Positions 1-5,425 of a stretch of DNA of 7,353 nucleotides are shown piece by piece. The notes beneath the pieces are model-generated. The model had not been told where the DNA came from and did no database searches. It was given only the letters and a program-made list of their open reading frames with translations. Numbering within the stretch: position 1 is the stretch's first letter; each line of letters opens with the position of its first letter. Both the position numbers and the translations under genes were made by a program. The stretch is from Methanobacteriota archaeon (lineage in GTDB: Archaea; Hydrothermarchaeota; Hydrothermarchaeia; Hydrothermarchaeales; BMS3B): contig QIGD01000055.1 in assembly GCA_003229935.1 (NCBI GenBank), positions 1 through 7,353 on the forward strand. The letters run 5' to 3'.

Positions 1-34
1 TAAAAATCATTGTTATAATTTTAAAATGGAGGTA

Positions 35-76
35 GGGCAATTCCTCCCACCTCTGAAGAGGTGGGTTTCCTTGCCC
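35..76. mobile_element. IS200/IS605-type terminal hairpin (element end)
   Basis: Two nested perfect inverted repeats form an imperfect cruciform. The outer arms are GGGCAA (35-40) and TTGCCC (71-76); the inner 8-bp stem is CCCACCTC (46-53) and GAGGTGGG (58-65), closed by a TGAA loop. Subterminal hairpins of this layout, ending in a short TTGCCC-like arm, are typical of single-strand-transposing IS200/IS605 and tnpB-only (IS1341-type) elements, where the transposase recognises the folded end and the 3' end may also be part of the guide RNA. No tnpA or tnpB gene is visible; it would lie left of the window, or this is a solo relic. The hairpin directly abuts the IS66 remnant, so one element probably landed in or beside the other. 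The family assignment rests on the look of the structure only. It could instead be a transcription terminator-like stem. Confidence 0.6.
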
Positions 77-78
77 AG

Positions 79-615
79 ATTATCATGAAGGAGATTGTAG
101 CAGAAAGCGTGAAGGAAACAATGCTTGAAGGTCCTGCAACGATGCTGGGTACATCTCCTTCGGGAGTGGATGACTATAAGAACATGCCAGAAGGAGAAGA
201 ACTCTCAAAGGTCATCCACTGCAAATTCAAGAAAATGAGGGAGTTCCGGGATAAATAGCCGCCCATGGAAGATAGGAAACAAATGAAAAAACAGTGGGAT
301 ACTGAGATGGCCTAGTTATTGGAAAGATTCACTAAGTATGAGGGACTTCACAAAACTATGACATATATCAAGAATGGGCTTGGGTGCTGGTACACATGTC
401 TGCTCTACCCAGGTATGGAACCTACAAATAATCTAGGTGAACAGGCCATGCGGGAACATGTTATCATGAGGAAGACCGTCGGGACATTCAGGTCTGAGAA
501 AGGAGCTGAGTATTATCAGTACATCGCATCGCTGTTGGCCACATGGCAACTTCTGGAAAAAGATGTCTACAAAGAGATGGGGAATCTGCTGAGAAAAGAG
601 CTTTGTGTAGGGTAA
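79..615 (+). pseudogene. IS66-family transposase, C-terminal remnant with two in-frame TAG codons
   Basis: Read in one frame, this stretch gives about 178 residues of an IS66-type DDE transposase C-terminus. The clearest part is residues encoded at about 355-560, with the family signature PGMEPTNNLGEQAMREH, then RKTVGTFRSEKG and a terminal IASLLATW helix. This covers the last catalytic acidic residue and the C-terminal IS66 domain; a full family member has roughly 450-520 residues. Upstream, the segments HCKFKKMREFRDK and PPMEDRKQMKKQWDTEMA continue into LLERF in the same frame but are separated by TAG codons at 256-258 and 313-315. The N-terminal helix-turn-helix, zinc-binding region and first catalytic residues are missing. 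The join to the IS200/IS605-like hairpin at 35-76 suggests truncation by that element. Before about codon 40 the similarity is uncertain. It is almost certainly non-functional as a transposase. Confidence 0.85.
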
Positions 616-662
616 CTAAACAAATATGGAAAAGATATATTGTCGTTCGGTATAATTACTTC

Positions 663-709
663 TGTTCTTAGTGATGTTTGTTTTTCATGAAGAAACTGAA
701 CTAAGAACA
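663..709. repeat. 10-bp perfect inverted repeat, 27-bp spacer
   Basis: TGTTCTTAGT (663-672) is matched by ACTAAGAACA (700-709). The spacer holds a smaller palindrome (TTCATGAA, about 684-691) flanked by T-rich and A-rich runs, so the whole could fold into an extended stem. It lies between the IS66 remnant and the 3' end of the convergent HxlR gene. It could be a bidirectional terminator, a leftover inverted end of a small element, or a regulator site. The rest of the gap (616-798) shows no coding signal in either strand. Confidence 0.5.
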
Positions 710-798
710 CCTATTTAAACTATCAGGTTGAGGATACAAAATAAAGTGACTGAGAACTTTTATTTCTATTCAACTGTCAGACTTGGGGTTATATAATT

Positions 799-1107
799 TC
801 AGTGCAGCAGCCACTTTTCACCCCATCTTCGCAATACATTCTCAAGCTCCCGCAGGTCTTCACCCTTTTGAGTTAGAGAATACTCTACTCTTATGGGTGA
901 ACTGTGCACCTTTCTTTTTACAATCCCCTGCTCCACCATCTCTTTAAGGCACTTGGAGAGAGTTTTTGAGGATATCGCACCAAGGTTACGTTTGAATTCA
1001 TTGAAGCCTCTGGGTTTATCGAGAAGGAAGTGGACTATAGCAATGTGCCACTTTTTTCCGAGAATGTTTATAGTCGCTATAACAGGACAAACTTCTTTAT
1101 GTTTCGT
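799..1107 (-). CDS. HxlR-family winged-helix transcriptional regulator, ACG start
   Basis: The minus strand encodes a complete 102-residue protein of HxlR type (normally about 100-120 residues), a small dimeric DNA-binding regulator. Residues 3-9 read HKEVCPV, including the conserved N-terminal Cys (residue 7) that is redox-sensitive in some family members. IATINILGKKW (10-20) is the signature first helix. FNEFKRNLGAISSKTLSKCLKEM follows the usual FxELxRxLxGIxxxxLxxxLkeL pattern of the recognition helix. KVHSSPIRVEYSLTQKG (66-82) is the wing ending in the near-invariant YxLTxxG, and the C-terminal helix carries RRWGEKW. The frame is open upstream to a TAA but has no ATG, GTG or TTG. ACG at 1107-1105 sits 3 bases after GAGGTGAT and exactly where family members begin, so the ancestral ATG has probably become ACG. 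It may be weakly expressed or a nascent pseudogene. It is divergent from the IS630 remnant and may control its own promoter; the effector is unknown. Confidence 0.85.
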   Translation of the reverse strand, partial: TKHKEVCPVIATINILGKKWHIAIVHFLLDKPRGFNEFKRNLGAISSKTLSKCLKEMVEQGIVKRKVHSSPIRVEYSLTQKGEDLRELENVLRRWGEKWLLH

Positions 1108-1110
1108 TAA

Positions 1111-1118
1111 ATCACCTC
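1111..1118 (-). promoter_or_regulatory. Shine-Dalgarno site fixing the HxlR start
   Basis: On the minus strand this reads GAGGTGAT, an almost full complement of the archaeal 16S rRNA 3' end. It is followed by TTA and then ACG. No usual start codon lies in any suitable position in the HxlR frame, so this site is the main reason for choosing ACG (1107-1105) as the initiation codon. Confidence 0.75.
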
Positions 1119-1120
1119 TG

Positions 1121-1176
1121 GGAAACCTGATTACATATGGGTTACGTTAACTATAAATACTTTACTATGGAAACCT
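1121..1176. repeat. Two direct copies of GGAAACCT flanking the TATA box
   Basis: GGAAACCT occurs at 1121-1128 and again at 1169-1176, in the same orientation and 48 bp apart. One copy overlaps the expected HxlR transcript start and the other lies just upstream of its TATA/BRE. Two same-sense 8-mers around a promoter, next to a regulator gene, fit operator half-sites for autoregulation. This is inference, since HxlR operators are more often inverted repeats. A 7-bp inverted pair, ACCTCTG (1114-1120) and CAGAGGT (1193-1199), also spans the region and contains the two ribosome-site sequences. Confidence 0.35.
1152..1159 (-). promoter_or_regulatory. TATA box of the HxlR gene, possibly bidirectional
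   Basis: The minus strand reads TATTTATA, preceded by the BRE-like AGTAAAG. The predicted transcript start, about 25 bases on, falls near 1130, giving a leader of some 20 bases containing the Shine-Dalgarno site. On the plus strand the same bases read TATAAATA. A plus transcript would then start near 1180, ahead of the AGAGGTA and ATG of the IS630 remnant. The direction is better supported for the HxlR gene because the BRE is purine-rich on that side. Confidence 0.55.
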
Positions 1177-1205
1177 AGTATGTAAAAGAAATCAGAGGTA
1201 AAAAC

Positions 1206-1479
1206 ATGATAAGGATAGTGAAGCTAGAAGAAGAGGAACCGAAGGTGATTACCGAGGAGGAGACGAAATTTCCTATATGTGTCAATCTGGTGTTCCTTCC
1301 TCCTTATTCTCATGACTTAAATCCAATAGAATTTATATGGAAGAGCATAAAGCGAGAAATGTCTCCTCTACTGATAAAGACTGTGGGTAAGCTGAAAAGC
1401 ATTATTGTGGATTGTTTTTACCGATTTAAAGCGTATTGAGTCTCGCAAGGAAGTGTGTCAGCGAATTCTTGATAGTTAA
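1206..1479 (+). pseudogene. IS630-family transposase, internally deleted and frameshifted
   Basis: The first reading frame (1206-1439, 77 codons) starts with ATG after AGAGGTA. It opens with a charged stretch MIRIVKLEEEE that could be the original N-terminus. At about residue 25 it passes straight into the C-terminal catalytic block of IS630-type transposases, LVFLPPYSHDLNPIEFIWKSIKR; the Glu of NPIE is the last residue of the DDE triad. Full-length relatives have about 330 residues, so the middle some 250, with both catalytic aspartates, is missing. Near 1425-1430 a one-base frame change occurs: the downstream frame continues with LKRIESRKEVCQRILDS and ends at TAA 1477-1479, which fits the expected C-terminal helix. 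The usual YSPDLNP has become YSHDLNP. No terminal inverted repeats were found. Internal deletion plus frameshift make it inactive. That the N-terminal 20 residues come from the same element is a guess. Confidence 0.8.
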
Positions 1480-1779
1480 ATTCGTTTTCATGCGTCATCG
1501 ATTAAGCGTTTTGAAGAGGAAATATTTTACAGTTACAGGCATTTTGCTTGGTTACCGTGGCATTTGATTAGACTACAATATAGTCATAGAGCTTATCGCC
1601 GCCTTGTAGGAACCCTAATGGAAACAGAATCTTAGGTACCGTAGGAAAGCCTTAACCGATGACCAATGGATTCGTTTTGTCTAACACTATAATTCAAAAT
1701 GAGGATTACTCCCCATGATGCGCGTCGTATTTTTGCCATACCGTCCATTGTGTAGAGAAGTTGTCTAATGCTGCTTTGA
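1480..1779. other. Non-coding stretch, probably decayed mobile-element DNA
   Basis: No open frame with recognisable protein similarity was found on either strand. One 18-codon fragment after the stop at about 1616 reads RYRRKALTDDQWIRFV. This faintly resembles the LTDEQW N-terminus of IS5-type transposases but has no start and ends at once. No RNA gene, strong promoter or clean inverted repeat is visible. Its position between the IS630 remnant and the transporter gene suggests residual IS DNA. Confidence 0.4.
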
Positions 1780-1807
1780 AAGGGTAAATAAAAAAAAAGG
1801 GTAAATA
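1780..1807. repeat. Tandem AAGGGTAAATA pair upstream of the transporter gene
   Basis: AAGGGTAAATA occurs at 1780-1790 and 1797-1807, a period of 17 bp, separated by an A run. The second copy ends 3 bases before the transporter ATG, so its AGGG could act as a weak ribosome site. The first copy, TAAATAAA, lies about 25 bases before the ATG, where a TATA box for a leaderless transcript would be. The pair may be a slippage duplication. Confidence 0.4.
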
Positions 1808-1810
1808 GAA

Positions 1811-2722
1811 ATGAATTGGACAAGAGTAATGAATCGAATAGAACCAATCGCATTAAGCCTATTACTCTTCGCCTTATGGGGAAGTAACCCAACTGCGGTT
1901 AAGATTGGTATAACAGGCGTAACCCCGCTTCAGTATGCTATGTTACGAGCGGTAATTGCGTCTGGATTCTATATTTTGATGATGTTGGTTCTAGGCAAGG
2001 ACTTCATGATTGCTATAAGGAGTTTACGTTTTACAGACTATATCATATTGGCACTAGTGGGATTACTACAGACGACAGTGGTTTTCTATGCGCTTGCGGT
2101 CGGGGTATCTTACGTGCCAGCGGGGATTGCGACTGTATTGATAAGCACTCAGGTATTGTTCACAGTCTTTTTTTCGGTAATTATATTCAGGGAACGCCTA
2201 TCATTAAAAGCAGTCTTAGGTATAGCAGTTGCATTTCTTAGTATTCCAATAGTGGTAATTCCTCAATTACATGGGGCTGCGAGCGCCAAGGGATTCATAA
2301 TCCTTATAATTGCTGCTGTTGCATGGTCAGCTTCTGCTATTATATTTAAACGAAGCGTACCGCGAAGTCTTAATCCAATTTTTGTAGCCATGCTTCAAAT
2401 GTGGTTTGGAGCTACGGCTCTGGTACTAATTACCATAATGTCATCGAAAATCAACTTCAATACGATTCCCACCATTACTGGATGGAGCCTCTTGTATACT
2501 GCAACTCTCGGAACATGCATCCCCTACACCTTGTGGTTCTTCTTGCTTCGACGGTTTCAACTTTCCTACATAAGTACGTATACATTTTTAGTCCCAGTGT
2601 TCGGTCTTTTCTTTGGAGTAGTACTACTCGGTGAAAGACTTTTACCAATCCAGATATTAGGTGTCTCGGGTGTTATTATAGGTGTGATGACGGTAGCTTT
2701 TGCCTCTGTTAAGAATAGCTAA
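1811..2722 (+). CDS. EamA/DMT-family membrane transporter
   Basis: This 303-residue, very hydrophobic protein fits the ten-helix EamA branch of the drug/metabolite transporter superfamily (usually 280-310 residues). It is formed by two repeated five-helix halves. The first half spans about residues 11-150, with the family entry motif FALWGSNPTAVK (20-31), the PAGIATVLISTQVLFTVFFS helix (103-122) and the FRERLS loop (126-131). The second half spans about 160-300, with AWSASAIIFKR (171-181), YISTYTFLVPVFGLFFGVV (253-271) and GERL (274-277). Family members export amino acids, metabolites or drugs across the cytoplasmic membrane; the substrate here cannot be told. ATG 1811 is chosen as the first start; ATG 1829, six codons on, is also possible. 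It seems monocistronic. Arginine codons include four CGA, nearly absent from the rfb genes, so it may have a different history, in keeping with the IS debris beside it. Confidence 0.9.
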   Translation: MNWTRVMNRIEPIALSLLLFALWGSNPTAVKIGITGVTPLQYAMLRAVIASGFYILMMLVLGKDFMIAIRSLRFTDYIILALVGLLQTTVVFYALAVGVSYVPAGIATVLISTQVLFTVFFSVIIFRERLSLKAVLGIAVAFLSIPIVVIPQLHGAASAKGFIILIIAAVAWSASAIIFKRSVPRSLNPIFVAMLQMWFGATALVLITIMSSKINFNTIPTITGWSLLYTATLGTCIPYTLWFFLLRRFQLSYISTYTFLVPVFGLFFGVVLLGERLLPIQILGVSGVIIGVMTVAFASVKNS

Positions 2723-2735
2723 GTAAGACCTCTCA

Positions 2736-2750
2736 TTTTTCCATCTTTTT
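2736..2750 (+). terminator. T-rich archaeal-type terminator after the transporter gene
   Basis: Two runs of five T, at about 2736-2740 and 2746-2750, follow the transporter stop by 13 bases, with no GC-rich stem. Oligo-T stretches alone are enough for termination in many archaea. It would separate this gene from the rfb operon promoter. Confidence 0.45.
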
Positions 2751-2808
2751 CAGATTCAGATGGCCAGGTCACATATAAATTATCTGTTCGTTGATAGTGA
2801 TGCCAGAG

Positions 2809-2816
2809 TTTATATA
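2809..2816 (+). promoter_or_regulatory. TATA box of the rfb operon
   Basis: TTTATATA begins an alternating TA tract reaching about 2823. A start of transcription about 25 bases on would fall near 2838, giving a leader of roughly 45-50 bases before rfbA. A second AT-rich box, ACATATAAAT (2771-2780), lies further up and could be an alternative promoter. Confidence 0.65.
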
Positions 2817-2844
2817 TATATAATATCAACACGAACACGAGAAA

Positions 2845-2868
2845 ACTCCACAGTTTGCTGTGGGTAGT
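2845..2868 (+). promoter_or_regulatory. Stem-loop in the rfbA leader, just before the ribosome site
   Basis: CCACAG (2848-2853) pairs with CTGTGG (2858-2863) around a TTTG loop. A further ACT/AGT pairing (2845-2847 with 2866-2868) is possible across a two-base bulge. The stem would sit at the 5' end of the predicted operon transcript, 9-10 bases before the Shine-Dalgarno GGAGTGA (2874-2880) that serves ATG 2886. It could protect the transcript or influence translation, or be the relic of a small element end. No known riboswitch is recognised. Confidence 0.45.
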
Positions 2869-2885
2869 TCATAGGAGTGAATCAA

Positions 2886-3950
2886 ATGAAAGCTTTAGTA
2901 CTTAGCGGAGGACAGGGAACAAGGCTCAGACCTCTTACCTTTACCACGGCAAAGCAGCTTATACCTGTTGGCAATAAACCTATTCTGGGATATGTGCTTG
3001 ACCGTATCGCAGATGGTGGAATAAAGGAGCTGGGTGTTGTAATTGCAAAGGAAACAGGCGAAGATGTAAAGAGATATATAAAAGATGGCTCTGCCTGGGA
3101 CTTTGATAATACAACCTATATACTTCAGGAACCTCTTGGCCTTGCGCATGCAGTAAAAACAGCAGAGGAATTTCTTGGCAATGACAGCTTTATAATGTAT
3201 CTGGGTGATAATCTGCTTGGTGAGGGTGTTACAGAACTTTTAAAGAAGTTTGAGGAGGAAAGTCTGGACGCTATGATTTTATTGAAAGAGGTTGAGGACC
3301 CCCGTGCCTTCGGTGTTGCAGTGCTTGATGGAAAGGGCAATGTGGTTAAGCTGATAGAAAAGCCAGAGGAGCCGCCAAGCGATTTAGCACTTGTTGGTGT
3401 TTATGTTTTTTCATCCAGGGTGCATGAAGCAATAGAGAGTATTAAACCTTCTTGGCGTGGCGAGCTTGAGATTACAGATGCCATACAGGAGATGATAAAT
3501 CTTGGCTTTAAGGTGAAGGCAGAAGTTCTCAACTCATGGTGGCTGGATACAGGTAAGAAGGATGATATTTTAAGTGCCAATGCTGTTGTACTTGACGAGT
3601 TTATTAAGGCTGAAATTCATGGTGGATTTGATGGGAAAAGTAAAATTACAGGAAGAGTTAAAATCGGAGAGGGAACAGAGATAATAAACAGTATCATAAG
3701 AGGTCCCTGTGCTATAGGTGAAAACTGCATAATTGAAAACTCTTTTATTGGTCCATATACAAGTGTGGGTAATGGTACAAGAATCTCCGATTCTGCCATT
3801 GAATACTGCGTAATTCTTGATGATGTTGTTGTGGAAAATATGGACAGGCTGGAGGAAAGTTTGATAGGCAGAAACGCCAGATTGACCAGAAATCAAGGTC
3901 ACAGGGCAATAAAATTACATGTTGGAGATTATACGGAGGTTGAGCTTTGA
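2886..3950 (+). CDS. rfbA: Glucose-1-phosphate thymidylyltransferase, long archaeal form
   Basis: First enzyme of dTDP-L-rhamnose synthesis, joining dTTP and glucose-1-phosphate into dTDP-glucose and pyrophosphate in the cytoplasm. The 354-residue protein has an N-terminal nucleotidyltransferase domain (1-240) with the signature SGGQGTRLRPLT (7-18), Lys23 of the TAKQLIPVGNKP stretch, QEPLGLAHAV (81-90), the metal-binding Asp108 in YLGDN, EKP (158-160) and WWLDTG with Asp221. A C-terminal left-handed beta-helix of hexapeptide repeats (about 244-345) follows, as in the long RmlA-like proteins of archaea and antibiotic producers and unlike the ~290-residue enterobacterial RmlA. The start at ATG 2886 is set by GGAGTGA ending 5 bases before it and by the family's usual MKALVLSGG opening; the GTG at 2877 lies inside that ribosome site. 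It is first in the operon, and its stop overlaps the next start. The role of the beta-helix is not known from sequence; it may serve oligomerisation or regulation. dTTP preference is inferred from the neighbours. Confidence 0.95.
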   Translation: MKALVLSGGQGTRLRPLTFTTAKQLIPVGNKPILGYVLDRIADGGIKELGVVIAKETGEDVKRYIKDGSAWDFDNTTYILQEPLGLAHAVKTAEEFLGNDSFIMYLGDNLLGEGVTELLKKFEEESLDAMILLKEVEDPRAFGVAVLDGKGNVVKLIEKPEEPPSDLALVGVYVFSSRVHEAIESIKPSWRGELEITDAIQEMINLGFKVKAEVLNSWWLDTGKKDDILSANAVVLDEFIKAEIHGGFDGKSKITGRVKIGEGTEIINSIIRGPCAIGENCIIENSFIGPYTSVGNGTRISDSAIEYCVILDDVVVENMDRLEESLIGRNARLTRNQGHRAIKLHVGDYTEVEL

Positions 3951-4429
3951 AATTCAGGAAGGGAGATATAGAAGATGTGGTTGTTAAAGAGCTCAGAAAG
4001 TTTATTGACGAACGGGGCTGGCTGGCTGAACTATTCAGGCAGGATGAGATTGATAAGGAGAGCTACCCTGTTATGTCTTATGTCTCAATGACAATACCGG
4101 GGGTTACAAGGGGACCTCATGAACATATTGAGCAGACTGACTACTTCTGCTTTCTCAGTCTTTCGAATTTCAAGCTTGTTCTATGGGATAACCGTAAGGA
4201 TTCAACTACATATATGAATAAAAGGGTACTTTTTGTTGGAGAGGATAATCCTGTTGCAGTGCAGGTACCACCCGGTGTTGTGCATGCATACAGAAATATA
4301 GGGCTGGAGTTAGGTTATGTTTTTAACTTTCCCAACAGGTTATTTGCTGGCAGGGATAAGAAGGAGAAGGTGGATGAAATTAGATATGAGAATGATGAGG
4401 AGTGTATTTTCATGGTGGATGAAGAATGA
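3947..4429 (+). CDS. rfbC: dTDP-4-dehydrorhamnose 3,5-epimerase-like cupin protein
   Basis: Expected to epimerise C3 and C5 of dTDP-4-keto-6-deoxyglucose. The start is TTG, whose last two bases overlap the rfbA TGA, with a strong ribosome site GGAGG at 3935-3939, seven bases ahead. The 160-residue product is slightly shorter than classical RmlC (about 180). Cupin-type features are ERGWLAELFR (22-31), GVTRGPHEH (52-60), carrying the Arg and the His equivalent to the catalytic His of the RGLHxQ motif, and PPGVVHAYRN (108-117) with a second conserved His. The region where RmlC has a Tyr-rich KCxxYYxP motif reads GYVFNFPNRLF (123-133), and the C-terminal WND motif, whose Asp supports the catalytic His in RmlC, is not evident. 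It therefore belongs to a divergent RfbC branch. Its position between rfbA and rfbB is the best argument for function; a 3-epimerase or a ketoisomerase-like cupin giving another deoxysugar is possible. Confidence 0.85.
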   Translation: MKFRKGDIEDVVVKELRKFIDERGWLAELFRQDEIDKESYPVMSYVSMTIPGVTRGPHEHIEQTDYFCFLSLSNFKLVLWDNRKDSTTYMNKRVLFVGEDNPVAVQVPPGVVHAYRNIGLELGYVFNFPNRLFAGRDKKEKVDEIRYENDEECIFMVDEE

Positions 4430-5421
4430 GAGTGCTTGTTACAGGTGGTTATGGTTTTATAGGCAGCAATTTTATCAGATTTTTGCTAAAAAATACAGAG
4501 CATGAGGTTGTCAACCTGGATGCCCTCACCTATGCGGGAAACAGGGATGATCTTAAAGATTATGAGGATGATAGCAGGTGTACCTTTATTCACGGAAGGA
4601 TTGAGGATAGAGAGCTGTTAAATAGAGTTGTTGAGGATGTTGACTATGTGGTCAATTTTGCTGCCGAAACTCATGTTGACAGGTCAATAAAAGAACCGTT
4701 TCTTTTTCTTACCACTAATGTGATAGGGGCTCATACACTGCTCGAGGCCTGCAAAGATTCTGGAGTAAAAAGATTTCTTCATATTTCAACCGATGAAGTC
4801 TACGGGTCTCTGGAGAGCGATGAGGGAAAGTTTACAGAGGATTTACCTCTGAAGCCAAACTCTCCTTATTCTGCTTCCAAAGCGGCGGTGGATATGCTTG
4901 TTAGAGCCTATAATGTTACCTATGGCTTACCTGTGGTTACTGTTCGCCCCTCGAACAACTATGGCTACTACCAGTTTCCAGAGAAGTTTATACCTCTTAT
5001 GATAACCAATCTTCTGGAGAATAAGCCCGTACCGGTTTACGGAGACGGGAAAAATATAAGGGACTGGCTTTTTGTCGAAGACTGCGCCCGTGGCGTTTTT
5101 GATGTTCTTATGAAGGGAAGGGAAGGAGAGATTTACAATCTCGGCGGAGTGAGTGAAAGAAGAAATATTGAAGTTACAAAAACTGTCCTGGAAATAATGG
5201 GAAAGGATGAAAGCTATATAAAATTCGTTAAGGACAGGCCGGGGCATGATTACCGCTATGCTCTTGATATAACAAAGGTGAAGCGTGAAGTGGGCTGGAA
5301 GCCTGCGGTGAGCTTTGAGGAAGGGCTGAAGAAAACAATAGAGTGGTATAGGGAAAACACAAGGTGGTGGAAGCCCTTACAGCAGAGACTTGAAAAGGAG
5401 AGTAAGGGATTCTGGAGTTAA
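4426..5421 (+). CDS. rfbB: dTDP-glucose 4,6-dehydratase
   Basis: Converts dTDP-glucose to dTDP-4-dehydro-6-deoxyglucose with tightly bound NAD. The 331-residue protein has the usual length and is an extended short-chain dehydrogenase. It shows the Rossmann motif GGYGFIG (7-13), LDALTYAGN (31-39), the NFAAETHVDRSI stretch (77-88), the dehydratase-specific TDE (122-124) with the acid-base Asp-Glu pair in STDEVYGS, and the catalytic Tyr148 and Lys152 in SPYSASKAAVD. RPSNNYG (174-180) is followed by FPEKFIPLMI, and the C-terminal substrate region holds RDWLFVEDCARG and RPGHDYRYALD. All key residues are present. The ATG start overlaps the rfbC stop (ATGA), implying translational coupling. The usual NNYGPYQFPEK has Tyr for the Pro. 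Confidence in function is high. Confidence 0.96.
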   Translation: MRVLVTGGYGFIGSNFIRFLLKNTEHEVVNLDALTYAGNRDDLKDYEDDSRCTFIHGRIEDRELLNRVVEDVDYVVNFAAETHVDRSIKEPFLFLTTNVIGAHTLLEACKDSGVKRFLHISTDEVYGSLESDEGKFTEDLPLKPNSPYSASKAAVDMLVRAYNVTYGLPVVTVRPSNNYGYYQFPEKFIPLMITNLLENKPVPVYGDGKNIRDWLFVEDCARGVFDVLMKGREGEIYNLGGVSERRNIEVTKTVLEIMGKDESYIKFVKDRPGHDYRYALDITKVKREVGWKPAVSFEEGLKKTIEWYRENTRWWKPLQQRLEKESKGFWS

Positions 5422-5425
5422 GCTT

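Noticed and set aside
61..258. Open frame of 65 codons starting with GTG at the left edge
   Set aside because: The proposed start lies inside the IS200/IS605-type hairpin and the frame continues past TAG into clear IS66 sequence, so it is part of the transposase remnant and not a gene of its own.
893..1150. Plus-strand open frame of 85 codons
   Set aside because: It lies antisense to the HxlR gene, which has clear family motifs; the plus-strand translation resembles nothing.
1610..1683. Short stretch RYRRKALTDDQWIRFV resembling the N-terminus of IS5-type transposases
   Set aside because: Only about 18 codons, no start, ends in TAA and nothing follows in any frame; too little to call a remnant.
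1632..1892. Minus-strand open frame of 86 codons
   Set aside because: It overlaps the start of the transporter gene antisense, has no ribosome site and a composition typical of a reverse-strand shadow.
2848..2863. rfb leader hairpin as a known riboswitch or as an IS605 end
   Set aside because: The stem is only six pairs and lacks any recognised aptamer layout or the nested outer arms seen at 35-76.
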